Assembly (NCBI GenBank): GCA_000827325.1
Contig: KN832886.1
Coordinates: forward strand, 558,924 to 622,923
Direction: 5' to 3'
Length of the DNA stretch: 64,000 nucleotides
Source of the DNA: Oidiodendron maius Zn
Taxonomy: Eukaryota; Ascomycota; Leotiomycetes; Myxotrichaceae
Each line of letters begins with the position of its first letter. Position 1 is the stretch's first letter. Positions 44,234-55,482 of this stretch are shown here, piece by piece. The notes beneath the pieces are model-generated. The model was not told the DNA's origin and searched no databases. It saw nothing but the letters and a program-made list of their open reading frames with translations. A program made the translations under genes and the position numbers.

Positions 44234-45279
44234 ATGTCTCTCAAGGGAAAAGTTATCGCTATATCAGGTGCATCGTCTGGCATTGGTCTAGAAGCTGCAC
44301 GCGAATGCCTGGCCCAAGGTGCACAAATATCCATTTGTAGCCGCAACTCCAATAATTTAGCCAAAGGTTTTAAAGCCCTCGCTGCAACCTACCCTAGAGA
44401 GAGCATCCTGAGCACTGTTGTAGACGTCACGGATAGCACCGCCGTATCTTCTTGGATTGAGAACACGGTAACGCATTTCGGACACCTGGATGGTGCGGTA
44501 AATAATGCCGGCGTAGGTTACTCTCATATACTCTATTCCTGGTGCTCTTTGACGGGCTTATCACCTGGTGTGGGCTTAAGGTTCGACTATGCTAATACTT
44601 CGTTTTCTCAATAATAGATTGGGACCGAGGGTGGCGCCACTGCTCCCTTAATGAGCATGTCAAATGAAGCTTGGGACAATATGATAAAGACTAATCTTAG
44701 CGGCGTTTTCTACGCAATGCGCTCCGAGATTACCGCCATGCTCAAAAACGAACGTGATGCCAACGGAAGTGCAGGCAGCATTGTTAACATCAGCTCTCTT
44801 GGGGGGATCCTTGGCTTCCCAGGAGCCTCTCATTATTCCGCGACAAAGTGGGCGGTTCGTAAATTGCAGCCCTAGAGAAATATCCAAAGTTCTAAGCACA
44901 TTTACACAGGTTATTGGACTCGCAAGATCCGTGGCTAAGGAAATGGGACGTCATGGAATTAGAGCCAATGCTGTTTGTCCGTGCGTAAACTATTTTTCAC
45001 CAAATGTTTCTTCAAAAACTCATTTCTGATATTATTGTACACTTACGTTGCCCATTTTCTAACAATATTCCCAAATATAGTGGAGTAATTGACACTCCTA
45101 TGGTCGAAGGGGCAGTAGGAGATTTATCTGAGGGCCTCCGATCGGTTGCCGAAACAAGCTCGTTAGGAAGAATGGGGAACGCAGCTGAATGCGCTGGCAT
45201 AATTGCCTTTTTGTTAAGTGACAAGGCCAGCTATATAACCGGTACTTCACAAGTAGTTGACGGTGGATCATCTGCGTAA
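44234..45279 (+). CDS. Classical short-chain dehydrogenase/reductase (FabG-like)
   Basis: Exons 44234-44512, 44618-44854, 44910-44980 and 45081-45279 give 261 residues. GASSGIG (12-18) is the cofactor loop, and VNNAG ends exon 1 (NAG motif). Exon 2 contains NMIKTNLSGVFYAM, SIVNISSLGG with the catalytic Ser, and HYSATKWA with Tyr166 and Lys170. Exon 3 reads VIGLARSVAKEMGRHGIRANAV, and CPGVIDTPM is completed across the last intron. The end SYITGTSQVVDGGSSA is the usual family terminus. Intron 2 has a GTTCGT donor. The protein is of normal length with no missing catalytic residue. Its substrate is unknown; it stands alone between two GH79 genes, so no pathway is implied. Confidence 0.93.
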
Positions 45280-45655
45280 ATGTCAAATACGCAAATCAGA
45301 CAAGCCAAAGATGTGGCCCAAATAATTTATGGCAACAAGAAGGTTGTCCTGACCAGAGGTGGTATGTTACGAGAGTGTTCCTGGTAAGAATGCATCTCCG
45401 GGAATCACACAATTCTTGGAAGAGTTCTCTTGAGACTTAAAGAAAAGAAACTCCATGATTATTTCATACTGACTAAGAATATTCTAAATTTGCTCGGTTT
45501 TCATCGTTGCATTCTTATTGGTCAGATATTCCTATCAACAGGATTCTTAGGAGAACGCAGAAACCGTGCTGTATGTAGAAAACAACCTCCAACTCGATCT
45601 GACTCTAAAGATAAAGATACCAACAGCGCTTGAGTCCTCCTTACGATGTAAGCCT
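45280..45655. other. Short intergenic stretch between convergent genes
   Basis: Shared 3' flank of the SDR and lysozyme-like genes. Nothing recognisable seen. Confidence 0.4.
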
Positions 45656-46363
45656 CTAAGTCTGGCAGTTGCTGGCTGCCAGGGTCCAACCAGTCAAGCG
45701 GTTCGCAATGTCAGAAGCATAGCACACTGTACTGCCCAAGCCGTTGTCGAGGTCACTGTAGTCAGCGGAGCCACTGTTATAGAGACGCGCGGCAGCATAG
45801 AAAGAGCGGCTCCCGTTGTCCTTGATGGCACTCCGCGCCTGGGTAAGGAGCTGCTTCAAGCCAGCACCGGAAGACGTGCCAAAGGTACCATCTTTGATCA
45901 TCTGTGTGACTTGGTTTGACGGGCAGGGGTTGACGTTGGCACAAGTCCCAGCGCCGTTATGGGATTGCATGAGGCCGGGGTTACGGACGCCGTTGTTCGT
46001 GGTGGGAACGCGTACGCATCCTTTACTCTCTTGCATCATGACGGCCAAGATAAAGCGGCTATCGACGCCTGTAGCACCCTGAATGTCATGAATAGCGTCC
46101 TTAATAGCTTGGATTTCATTTGGAGAGTCGTTGGTCCCCCATCCGTTCCACCCGCATGACTGCTGCATAAGTGGCACATTGGCGAACCAGAGGTCATGAA
46201 ACGATGCCCAGGCACTCTGTGACGGCCAGCCCGCACCTGTCGAGCCATCTCCCTTGTAGAAGACATATTTGTCCCGAACAGCCACTCGAGCCGCGGTCGT
46301 GGCTGGGTGGGCAGCGGAAACAGCTGCTAGGTAAACGGTAGCGAGAGAAAGCTTAGCGAACAT
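45656..46363 (-). CDS. Secreted lysozyme-like (SLT-type) glycosidase
   Basis: One exon, 235 residues. The start at 46363 opens a signal peptide, FAKLSLATVYLAAVSAA; longer in-frame reading to 46441 would bury it. The domain runs from about residue 46 (WPSQSAWASFHDLWF). It contains CGWNGWGTNDSP, the key block FILAVMMQESKGCVRVP with the likely catalytic Glu112, and then NPGLMQSHNGAGTC, YAAARLYNSGS and CYASDIANRLTGW. The ES and GLMQ motifs are those of goose-lysozyme/transglycosylase folds. Related fungal proteins are annotated as lysozyme-like and may cut bacterial peptidoglycan or chitin-type polymers. Activity on a given polymer is inference. Several Cys suggest disulphides, fitting a secreted protein. 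Confidence 0.85.
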   Translation of the reverse strand: MFAKLSLATVYLAAVSAAHPATTAARVAVRDKYVFYKGDGSTGAGWPSQSAWASFHDLWFANVPLMQQSCGWNGWGTNDSPNEIQAIKDAIHDIQGATGVDSRFILAVMMQESKGCVRVPTTNNGVRNPGLMQSHNGAGTCANVNPCPSNQVTQMIKDGTFGTSSGAGLKQLLTQARSAIKDNGSRSFYAAARLYNSGSADYSDLDNGLGSTVCYASDIANRLTGWTLAASNCQT

Positions 46364-48619
46364 GATTATAATGATAGGCTCTAAGAGGGTGAATTGAAGG
46401 AATACGTATGTGTGTATCGAATAAAACAATGTGTCGTTCAAGCCGAGTGCTGATTATTTGGGTTGGTTGGACAAAGACATAATAGATCAACGAGGGCTTT
46501 TCTGGGCTTTTATGTTAAAGAGTACCAAGGAGTTCTACGTCGGCAATCAATGGTCCAACGACTCGTTTTATCTGCCTTTCCATAGTAGTACCCTTCTCTC
46601 AGATGGACTCCCTTCAATCAAAACGAGGTAATAACATATGGACTCTCAACTGCTACCTTCCACCTGCGAACAGGGGACATGATGGGCCCCAGAGATGACA
46701 ATAAATTGGAATTCCCTAGTTAGCTCTTGTAAGGCGGGTTAAGTGTAACAACGCGTAGTAGTGCGTGGAGAGGAGAAAATCGTGGGATGTGATATCGGGC
46801 CGTATGTTAGACTGAGGGATGGAAAGGCATGTTCTGGCATCGCTGCCATGTCCTGTGCAGGACCTTATTTATGCACTGTAGCGTTGCTAGGCATTGCTAG
46901 TGCCAGAAATTTTCGGGCAAAACTTTCTCATGAATCAGTACCTTCGTTCCTTTCTCTTAAGATAGCTGTCTTCGATTGACTTATGTTACCGCCCCTTAAC
47001 TGCCCCCTTGTAAGCATACAATTGTACAGTTCATACTGACTACGCTTGAATATTGCAATTAACTCTACTATGTAGCCTGTTTGGGCCACGCTGCCGTAAC
47101 AAGCCACCAGTGACCAATAAGTGGGCAGTTATGGTTGGCATCTTCCCTAGATGCAAAGGAGTCATAGCTGATCCCCCGATGGGGCCGGATAAGTCAACGT
47201 TGCATTGCAGGCCAAAATTGACCGCCCGGCCGAGCCTCGAAACATGAGCTTCCATTTAACGCAAGCCTAGAGACCCGCCAGACAAGCTCTTGGACAGGAT
47301 GAAATGCGACAGGGTACTTTAATAACTATTCGCTACCTACCTTACAAACAATCTTTTATGTAGATTAGGTCTCGTAGCCAGTATATGAATATGTAATATC
47401 CTCTATATCGAGCTGCTTGTGTAACGTAATTCTAACATCCAGACCCTTCAATCTATTTGTTATTACTAGACTTCATGACTCAAATAACATATTTTCGGCG
47501 AAACCTAGTGGCGTAAACACCCGATTCGCCAGTGAAAGTACACCTCCGCATCGAAGAGGAAGTTAAACCTTGCAATTGCAGTTTTAAGATATGTCATCTC
47601 TTTGGAGGAGCTTTCAGGGATGCCTTTCATGCATTCCTGAACGTGGGAAGTTCGTACTCATCGGTTGGTAAGTGAGGCAACGTATGTATAGCTTCAAGAA
47701 CGTAATTACGGCCGACAAGCTACAAATAAATGGAAGGAGTAGTGTGACCACACGTTCTCAATGGAACCTTATCTGAATTATAACATGGTCTGTTGGAGGT
47801 GTGTATGAGACGCTATGTTGATGCCACTGAATTAATCTAGTGGACGAGCAAAGAGTGGCGACACAGGACGTACTCCTCTGCTAGATACAACAAAATGTAG
47901 TTCTAGTTGAGCCAGGTGACGCCGTATTAGCCTAGTCGGGCCCCCAATGGTTGGGATCTCGTTGACGACCTCCTTAATAGCATAATAATGTACGGCATGT
48001 CTCCTGAACCGTGGGACTCCACATGAGCCCACTAAGAGGCAAAATTCTTCTCAAGAGCCACCACGCATGAAAGAAGCTATAAAGAAATTTGATCAACTAT
48101 TCTACCAGAAAGTCTGATTATAATAATGTTAGTACTATGAGATATATACTCTGGTTAGCTAACTTCATAGTACTGGCTTGGCAGCGATGTCAAAGGTGCA
48201 GTCGCTATGAATGTTAATTTTACTGTGTCGGGCCACGTTGAGAGTTGAAAAATGCGTTGAGCATCACCTGCTCTTCGTATACAAAGGGAGCCGCTTTGCT
48301 ACACATCCTGTCATTTCTTCCGGATTTCGATGGCCCTTTAAATTCAGGATTCATGTTGTTGACCACTTGCGTCTTTTTTCTGAATAGTGATGTGCGGGAT
48401 GAGACGACCCTGCTCCGATTCGTGATAGGCTAACGTGCGGGATGAGTCGACCCTGAGCTGATTCCCAAAGCGCCAACGTGCGGGATGAGGAAAGCTTGCC
48501 TGATTCTGCAGACCAAGCAAACAAATTGCACGCCATACTTCTAGATTTATTTAAGAAGGCCAGAATTTAAGAGCTGTGCTCAAGGGCGTTATCAAGTCAG
48601 ACTTCAGGACGAGTTCACC
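46364..48619. other. Intergenic region with 43-bp repeats
   Basis: No exon recognised over 2.2 kb. The notable structure is the 43-bp tandem array at 48392-48500 upstream of GH79 copy B, listed separately. Confidence 0.45.
48392..48500 (+). repeat. 43-bp tandem repeat with GTGCGGGATGA core
   Basis: GTGCGGGATGAG occurs at 48392, 48435 and 48478, exactly 43 bases apart. Copies one and two share further sequence (CGACCCTG, GATTC). The third is truncated after GATGAGG but still has TGATTC. The array ends about 120 bases before the GH79 copy B start, so it is a promoter element candidate. Confidence 0.85.
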
Positions 48620-50253
48620 ATGAAGACGGTTTTGGTACCTATCGCAGTGTTTTGCCTCCTTGCGGCGACTGCAACTATCCCAACGACATCATCTACGAAA
48701 CCCGACCTTCTGTCCTCCTACGTCTCCTTCTCCATAGAACTAGAGGGGTTCGTCAATTACGCTGGTGAGAACCATCAATCAAGCAAGGGGCTATTGCGCG
48801 GGATTGACGTGAAACTTTGCACCGTCACAGGAAATTCATCATCCGGTGTTAACCAGTACTCTATTAATCTTTTGCAGAACCTTGGTAGCGCTATGAGCTC
48901 AATGCCAGTTATTCGTGTGGGAGGAAACACAGCGTGTGTATATGATCATGCACACTCGTAGCTTGGCTCAAATTCCTGATCTTTTATGCAGTGACGAGGT
49001 CATCTATCAATCCAGCCAGAGAGATGCGCTCAATTTCTCATGTCCAGTGGCAAAAATATGCATGGGTCCGTCTTTTTTTGACTCCTACCAAGCCTTCCCA
49101 AACACCCTTTTCAGCCATGGTTTTAACATGGCCTGGAACAACGACACGGGCTACACAAGTCTGAAGCAAACCGTTGCAAAGGCTTGCAAGGCGTTAGAAA
49201 ACAAACTTTCCACGTGGGAGTTTGGAAATGAGCCGGACCTGTACCTTGGCAGGTTGCGTCCAAGTGACTGGAGCCCATCAGCTTACGTCGCAAATTGGAA
49301 AGATGGTACGGAAATGATTTTTAAGCAGCTGCAAGAGACATGTCCGTCTCTTGCGAACGCGGCCAATTTCACCTTTATGGCTCCCTCTATTGCGGGAAAC
49401 GCTGCCAAGCTAAGTCCCACCGGTGTATTCTCTGCTGGCCTTGATGCCAACAAAACAATTTCGGAAGTCTCTTTTCACAATTACATGGGCATTGCGGGAT
49501 CTTCGGGAACCTCCCTCCAACACACACTGATGAATCACGAGAAGAATGTGGCAAAACTCGATGAACATGGACAGCTAGCAAGGCAAATTGCGGCCATGCC
49601 CGGTATGTCCAGTATTCCCTATATCCTTGGCGAGACAAATTCACTTGCTGGTGGTGGCGCGAGCGGCATTTCGAACACTTTTGGGGCTGCCCTTTGGGGT
49701 CTGGACTTTGTTCTCCAGGCAGCGGCGTCAAGCAACATTAAAACGTATTCATTTTCATCAGAATGTCGGTGCATCGTACGCAGCCTGGAACCCCTCTGAG
49801 GGTGCTACATTCGCTCCATATTACGGCCACCTCGCTGCCGCAAAATTTATGGGTAAAAGCCAGTTGAGGGCCGTGTTGAATATTTCACTTTCGGAAGACA
49901 ATAGTCTCAATTCTGCATACGCTGGATATAACACCTTGACTGGGGGACTGGACAAGATCGCGATCATTAACTTTCGCTTTTACAATTCCTCCACTAAGGC
50001 AGCCAGAGACAACAGCACATACACATTCAAAGTAATGCCATCATCAAACTGGGCCATTGAACGTCTTGAAGCAGCAGGGGCAGAGTCGGTGACGGGAGTG
50101 ACGTTTGGTGGTTATGCCTACGAATACTCCACCATGGGTCAGCCAAAATTGGTAGCCAGGAACGGCGAAGTCGCAAAGGTTGGATTAGATGGGATTCTAC
50201 ATATGACCGTCCTAGACTCTACAGCGGCTATCTTGTCCCTGCAGAGCTCATAA
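48620..50253 (+). pseudogene. GH79 glycosidase copy B, one-base frameshift
   Basis: Exons 48620-48764 and 48831-48933 (145 and 103 nt, the same as copy A) and 48992-50253. A signal peptide (VLVPIAVFCLLAATAT) is present. VIRVGGNTAD is joined across intron 2. STWEFGNEPDLY (acid/base Glu) and ILGETNSLAGGG (nucleophile Glu) are intact. After SSNIK the frame shifts at the four-A run 49740-49743, where copy A has IKRMHFHQ and here one extra A precedes CGTATTCAT. After the shift the rest of the domain is open to 50253: HFHQNVGASYAAWNPS, GHLAAAKFMGKSQ, GGLDKIAIINFRFY, STAAILSLQSS. Untreated, the product ends at about 49799 and loses the C-terminal third. A homopolymer sequencing error would restore a full enzyme and cannot be excluded. 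Confidence 0.88.
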
Positions 50254-52394
50254 AGTGTCATCTTCCTATGACGTTTCTACCTTAAGTGCTGCCACCAAAG
50301 CTCGGTAAGCTTTAGCGATGGATTTACATTCAACTGCATTATGCCTGAGCAAAGTACTTGAGCCCGGAAGACTAGGCAGTACAACCCTAGGTGCTCCACA
50401 GGTGCCTGGTAGACTGCCCTCTACTGCCTATCCAGTGGTTCTTTAGCGTCTCTATAAAAGCACTTGAGTAGTGTAATCTTTCAGGAATATATTAGTAACA
50501 CTTTTATGGACTCTCCGCACATTGCTATTGCAGATTGGTCAACTCCTGTCACCATTCGCCACCAATGCCATGTGTTTGAGTTTCCTCTATAGTAAATTCT
50601 GAAGCTGCTTGCATTACCGATACTGCAATCTCTATGAATACAACTATTATTTCCACCATTGACCAGCTATTCCCGGCTCCGGGGCTGCTCCAAAACTCTC
50701 TGCTAGTTAGCCCGCGGCATGCCATCGGCAAAATATTTGATCCGGAACTAAGAGTTCAAAATGAGAGGCAAAAGAAGAAGAGGGTAAAGAAGAGGGCTTT
50801 TATAATTACTGGAGGATTTTGACTATAAGGGCGGGGAGTGATTTGTCTCAAATAGCTAGAAAAGAGCCAAAGAGTGTGGTAGTTAACCAAGAGGCGACTT
50901 ACAACCACACGCACTACACATGTGTAGTCTATGCAGGTTTTTATTACATACAGCCCGTACGTGGCAAGTAAAGCAGGCTTCTAATTAGGTAATTACTTAG
51001 GGTTTAATTAATTAATTGGTTGTTGTATTTACCCCTAAAAGCCCTGAAATAGGTATTGAGTGACCCACCCACTTATAAAGTACGTTAACATATGAGTGAC
51101 AGGGGGGAAGGCGCCAAGGAACACACCAAGGAACACACCAAGCACGCGTTAAGGAACACGCTGGGGATCATACTAGTAGAGAGCCTTTAATCTAGCCCGT
51201 CATGGACGGAGCATGCCTGGGCACGTTATTCAGGCACGACGTGGGAGAGGTGGTCCTCGTAGCCAAAGCCGGGATGTTGCGACCTGAGCAATCAACTAGG
51301 CTCACCTCCAAAACACCCCACCTTGATGTCTATATCCAGAGGCAGCCAATCAAATCCAGAGGCAGCCAATCAAATTCAGTCCAGTTAGAGGACATACCAC
51401 ATCAATGCGGACTCATCATGAAGCTAAAGCCCAAACTGTGGAGGAGAGGATTAAAACCACTGTCTCTGAGACTCCGACCCTGTCAAAATATCAGCTGGAG
51501 AAACTGCACAGGTTTCGAGAGTTCCAGATGGGTTACTAGCTACAGGGTTGGGCTATCTGGACATTTATCTGTAAGTTCATCTCAGGCCCCCTCACCACCA
51601 GGGGAGCAGTTGTCAGTAAAATATTGTATATTACTACTATCACCACACCCTTCTCCTATACACATCACAATGCCACCACATCGCTCTGTATTAGGTACTA
51701 AATTTGGTAATTGAGCCTTTAATTATAAAATTAATACTCGAGTATAAATGTAGGGTTCAAGGTAATTTGAAAGTGGCTCGAACTTTCTGGCAAGTACTGT
51801 ACAGTTCTTAGAGCATGTAGATGTGCCCCCTGGAGGATATGGATAACCTAAGACACATGTAATTATTGTCGGTATTTAGACCACGAATACAGAGTCCAAG
51901 CTAGTAAGTCCAGTACTGGAAGGTATCGCAGGTGCTCCTAGTGCAGATAGGTTTGTTTCTGCGGTAGCTGGAGCCGTTGCTGTTAGCAGCACTTGACTCA
52001 TGGACAAGTTATATGCAAGGATGTGTCCAGAGGTGCATAGAAATTTTGATAGCAGGTAGCCAAAAAGTGCTATCGACACGAGAGGTTACTACTTGGGCTT
52101 AGAAAACCTCTTATCTAACCCTGATGAATACATTTGTCACTCGCGTATCACATAACTTACGTTAATTATTAATAGATAGTTCAATTACTAAAAGGTTGAG
52201 TATCTCTCTTGGTAAGCTGTTTTTGTTTCGCTTGACCTGTTTCTAATTACATATTAATATACGCCCAGAAAAACTTCCTCCTTCTGCCTTTTGGCTTTTT
52301 ATATCTAATTTCAGGTACAGTGGGAACTATATCTCACTGCACCACGCCAAAAAGGACAAAAGGAGCACCACCAACAGCTAGCCTTGAAGTAGCC
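50254..52394. other. Intergenic region with small repeats
   Basis: A 20-base unit (ATCCAGAGGCAGCCAATCAA) is repeated in tandem near 51333-51373. TTCCTTGGTGTG-type units in inverse orientation occupy 51114-51160. The open frame at 51202-51714 has no recognisable motif and overlaps these repeats, so it is not called. Confidence 0.45.
51114..51160 (-). repeat. TTCCTTGGTGTG-type repeat units
   Basis: CCAAGGAACACA occurs twice, followed by degenerate AAGCACGCGTT and AAGGAACACGCT units. No flanking block shared with the other copies was identified. Confidence 0.55.
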
Positions 52395-53443
52395 ATGGCC
52401 AAATTCGCAGTATTCAAAGGTTCCGAAGAGGGTAAGATTACTCAGTCGACTACCACCAAGGATATAAAGGGGGATGAGGTTCTGATAAAGGTCACCCACT
52501 CAGGTCTATGTGGCACCGATCAACACAAGAGGACAGTTGACATGGTCCTTGGCCACGAGGGAGCGGGTGTCGTCGAAGTAAGCTCCTCCGAGAGATATCT
52601 ACCCAGAAACCATACTTAGTAGGGCTTATAGGGATCTAGGAAATCGGTGCCGCTGTGAAGATAATAAAAAAGGGTGATTCTGTCGGATGGGGCTACCTGC
52701 ACGGCGCCTGCAGCAATTGCAAGCAATGTCTTACTGGCCATGAGACGCTCTGCCCCGACCGCGCTATGTATGGGCGTGCCGACCTTGATCAAGGTTCTTT
52801 CGCCTCATATGCAATCTGGAAGGCTGATTACATTTTCAAGATACCTGATTCCATTCCTCACGAATACGCAGCACCACTCATGTGTGGAGGTGCTACCGTC
52901 TTCAATGCACTCAGGACATTCGACACAAAACCCACTGATCGCGTTGGTGTCATCGGAATGGGAGGGTTGGGCCACTTGGCAATCCAATTCGCTTCCAAGA
53001 TGGGCTGTGAAGTTGTTGTGTTCTCCACTGTAGATGGTAAGAAGGAAGAAGCAAAGAAGCTTGGGGCAACCGAATTTATCACGACAAAGGATTTGAATGA
53101 TCTTCAGACTCGTCCTATAGATGCACTTCTTGTAACAGCCTCCTTCCAACCAAACTGGAGTCAATACCTACCAATTCTGGCACCGAGAGCTACGATCTAC
53201 CCCCTCTCGGTTAGCAATGGAGATTTGATGATACCGTACATGCCGATCCTCTTGAAGGAGTTGAAGATACAGGGCTCGCTGGTGGCATCAAGACAGGTCC
53301 ACAGGGATATGTTGGAATTTGCAGCTTATCACCATATTTTACCTATCATTGAGCAGTTTCCTATGACAATCAACGGTATTGAGGAGGCGATGCGCAAGCT
53401 AGAGGCTGGCAAGATGCGGTACCGTGGCGTCCTCGTCGCGTAG
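52395..53443 (+). CDS. Zinc-dependent alcohol dehydrogenase (medium-chain, ADH family)
   Basis: Exons 52395-52577 and 52640-53443 give 328 residues. The start lies in AGCCATGGCC, a good context. Catalytic zinc ligands are visible: Cys in SGLCGTDQH, the His-Glu pair in GHEGAG, and Cys in MCGGATVF. The structural zinc lobe has its four cysteines in ACSNCKQCLTGHETLC. GMGGLGHLAIQFA is the Rossmann GxGxxG loop. The domain ends with GIEEAMRKLEAGKMRYRGVL. The protein resembles NADP-dependent cinnamyl/aryl alcohol dehydrogenases and should interconvert an alcohol and an aldehyde in the cytosol. The intron (GTAAGC to CTAG) separates GAGVVE from EIGAAV. It is the first of several small oxidoreductase/hydrolase genes up to 59690, so it may take part in one pathway with them. 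Confidence 0.93.
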
Positions 53444-54404
53444 GAGACGCTGATGCTTGCATACGGTGTTGATGATAATGCGAGGAATTTTGGGAAAGGG
53501 AGAGGGCGGAGAGTGAATAGGATGATCACTACATAATCCGCGATATGCATCGGGAGAGAGTTTGATAGCTAATATATGTACAGTACATATAATGTCTGAA
53601 ATGTTAATGAAGCTTCGGAATGTCATCCATCTGATGCTAATGCACGATCGACAATGAATAAGGTCATACGTATCTGGTGAAGGAGGAAGCAGAACAGAGC
53701 GGGAACAAATGCTACGACGTGTTCAACATATCTCCCCGACAGTTTCCCACCGTTCAGCATAAGATCATGCTATTTCACAATCATGGTGTGCTTCTACCGT
53801 TCTCCGTGAAGCTCTGTGGCAAGTATGCTCTAGCCTGCTCTGCACTTCCCTGGCTATGCTAAGGCAATGACAAACTTACATTTATCGTTCAAACTTCATT
53901 CCACTGCCCAGCAACCATGGCCCTCTCTGCGGAGCTATAACTACACTATCGGATGCTAATGTGAGGTGCGGTTTTGCTCGTATACAGTGTTGGATGAAAC
54001 AGCGTTGAGAGTTTCAGCTGCCCGAGCTAGAGATCTGGTCCAGAACATATAACGAAGGCTCCTCCAACCCGTAAATATGAACACTGTTATATATCACCCA
54101 CTAATAAGAAATTGTAATTTAATAAATAAAGCTATACATTACCCATTTTAACTCGGTGGTAAGGATCTTCTTCGGCCGCTTGGACGAAGAATAGACTCTA
54201 TTGATTAACTTGCTTGGAGTCCACGTATCTCCGCAGCAGTAATTTGCCTTTCTAATAGGATATCATCATGACTACTTAGCAGTGTGTAGTTGCGTCCCTA
54301 AAATCACTAGCAGAGCTGGCATTATGGATGTTGAAAGATGTCACTATTGACATTCGCAACTATGTCTAAAATGAGGAGAAACTGATGATGGATACTTGAC
54401 AGAT
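53444..54404. other. Intergenic region
   Basis: 3' flanks of the alcohol dehydrogenase and the ABM monooxygenase gene. AT-rich around 54080-54150. Nothing else recognised. Confidence 0.4.
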
Positions 54405-54870
54405 TCAACCCTCAACCCTCTCAAATCCAGTCACGTAGGAGGATCTCTTGATTTCAGGGGCTATCTCCAACAGCGGCCGAGTCTTCTCGAAAAACACCTG
54501 GAGGTTCTGTGACTCTCTATGGACCTTGGCGGCTTCCGCATTCTTGTATCTAATATATATGCTGTCAGTAGCGTCCTGGCGTATTTGATTTTATCATGGC
54601 GGGATGTAGTTACCTCTCTACGACTACTAGTTCACTCTTCCCTTCGGGTCTGACGGCGTAGTAGATGAGTGTGCCCGGCTCGTTGGCGTGCACCTGCTGT
54701 GACAAGTCGGTAAATGCTTCCACCACCTATAATTAAGATAAGCGTCCTTCTCCATCATAACTTCGGCAGGATGGCACTATGCGGCCCTGCGCACACGAAT
54801 TGCGTACCGCGTCGAATTTTCCCTCTAGCGGTGTGAGGATGGCAATAACGTTGATCTCGTGCGAAGACAT
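54405..54870 (-). CDS. ABM-fold (antibiotic biosynthesis monooxygenase-like) protein
   Basis: A small gene of three exons, 54870-54808, 54726-54614 and 54549-54405, giving 106 residues with all phases closing. It begins MSSHEINVIAILTPLEGKFD, the first strand of a ferredoxin-like fold. VVEAFTDLSQQVHANEPGTL and IYYAVRPEGKSELVVVER follow, then YKNAEAAKVHRESQNLQVFF and a C-terminal KRSSYVTGFERVEG. The pattern matches the dimeric ABM family (YgiN/ActVA-Orf6 style), which oxidise or rearrange quinones and small aromatics without cofactor, or simply bind them. It is too short and too split to show as one frame. It is transcribed away from the alpha/beta hydrolase at 55483, with 612 bases between the starts. 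Donors are GTACGC and GTAACT. Confidence 0.85.
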
Positions 54871-55482
54871 GACTCCGATAAAATGAGGAGAATACTTAAT
54901 ATGTAGTGTGGATTGTGAGATGACTTGTTCAATAGTTATAGGAGCAAATGGCTTGCCATCTCAGTCCTACCCAGCACCAAATTAATAATGAAGATGGTCA
55001 GGGTCAGTCCTTGGTGCCTGGCTGTACAGCTTACAAATGCTCCTTGCCAAGAACGGGGCTATGCTAAGTAAAATTTAACCTTGGTGTCATTGTGAGTCCT
55101 GCTAGCTGTTAGATTAATAATGAGGCGGTCAGAACCTATTCTAGCATGCTTGACTCCGTAGCTTACGAATGCTCCCCAGCAAGTAGGTGCAACTAACTGG
55201 AGGTATCCCGGCAAAAACGTCCTAAATTTGCGCTGTCCATGCAGAGATTACCTTGCCAGCATAAATGCTGATCTTATCCCACTTTCAGTACCGAGATAAG
55301 CTACTGATCTTAGTTATGTTGCAGGTCTTTAGGCAGGGGGTTGCGTATATAAAGAAACCATGACATACAGAGGGTTCGCTGTATCTGCGATTCAGTCTTT
55401 TTTCTAAGCTGACATACCCCCTCTTGAATATACGTTGTCAATTGCCTCTCTTCTTGAGTCAGGCCCTTCTTAAAGATCACTT
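54871..55482. other. Divergent promoter region with a diverged duplication
   Basis: Lies between the divergent starts of the ABM protein and the alpha/beta hydrolase. ATTAATAATGA-x-GGTCAG followed by ...AGCTTAC(A/G)AATGCTCC appears twice, at about 54978-55045 and 55110-55182, a duplication with a period near 135 bases. GTATATAAAG at about 55344 is the hydrolase TATA box. Confidence 0.6.

Noticed and set aside
48392-48500. Direct repeats considered as a CRISPR array
   Set aside because: Only three units of a 43-bp tandem repeat with related, not unique, intervening sequence, in a eukaryotic promoter.
51202-51714. 170-codon plus-strand open frame
   Set aside because: Composition and sequence look random, it spans a tandem 20-base duplication and lies next to repeat units; no domain, intron or promoter supports it.
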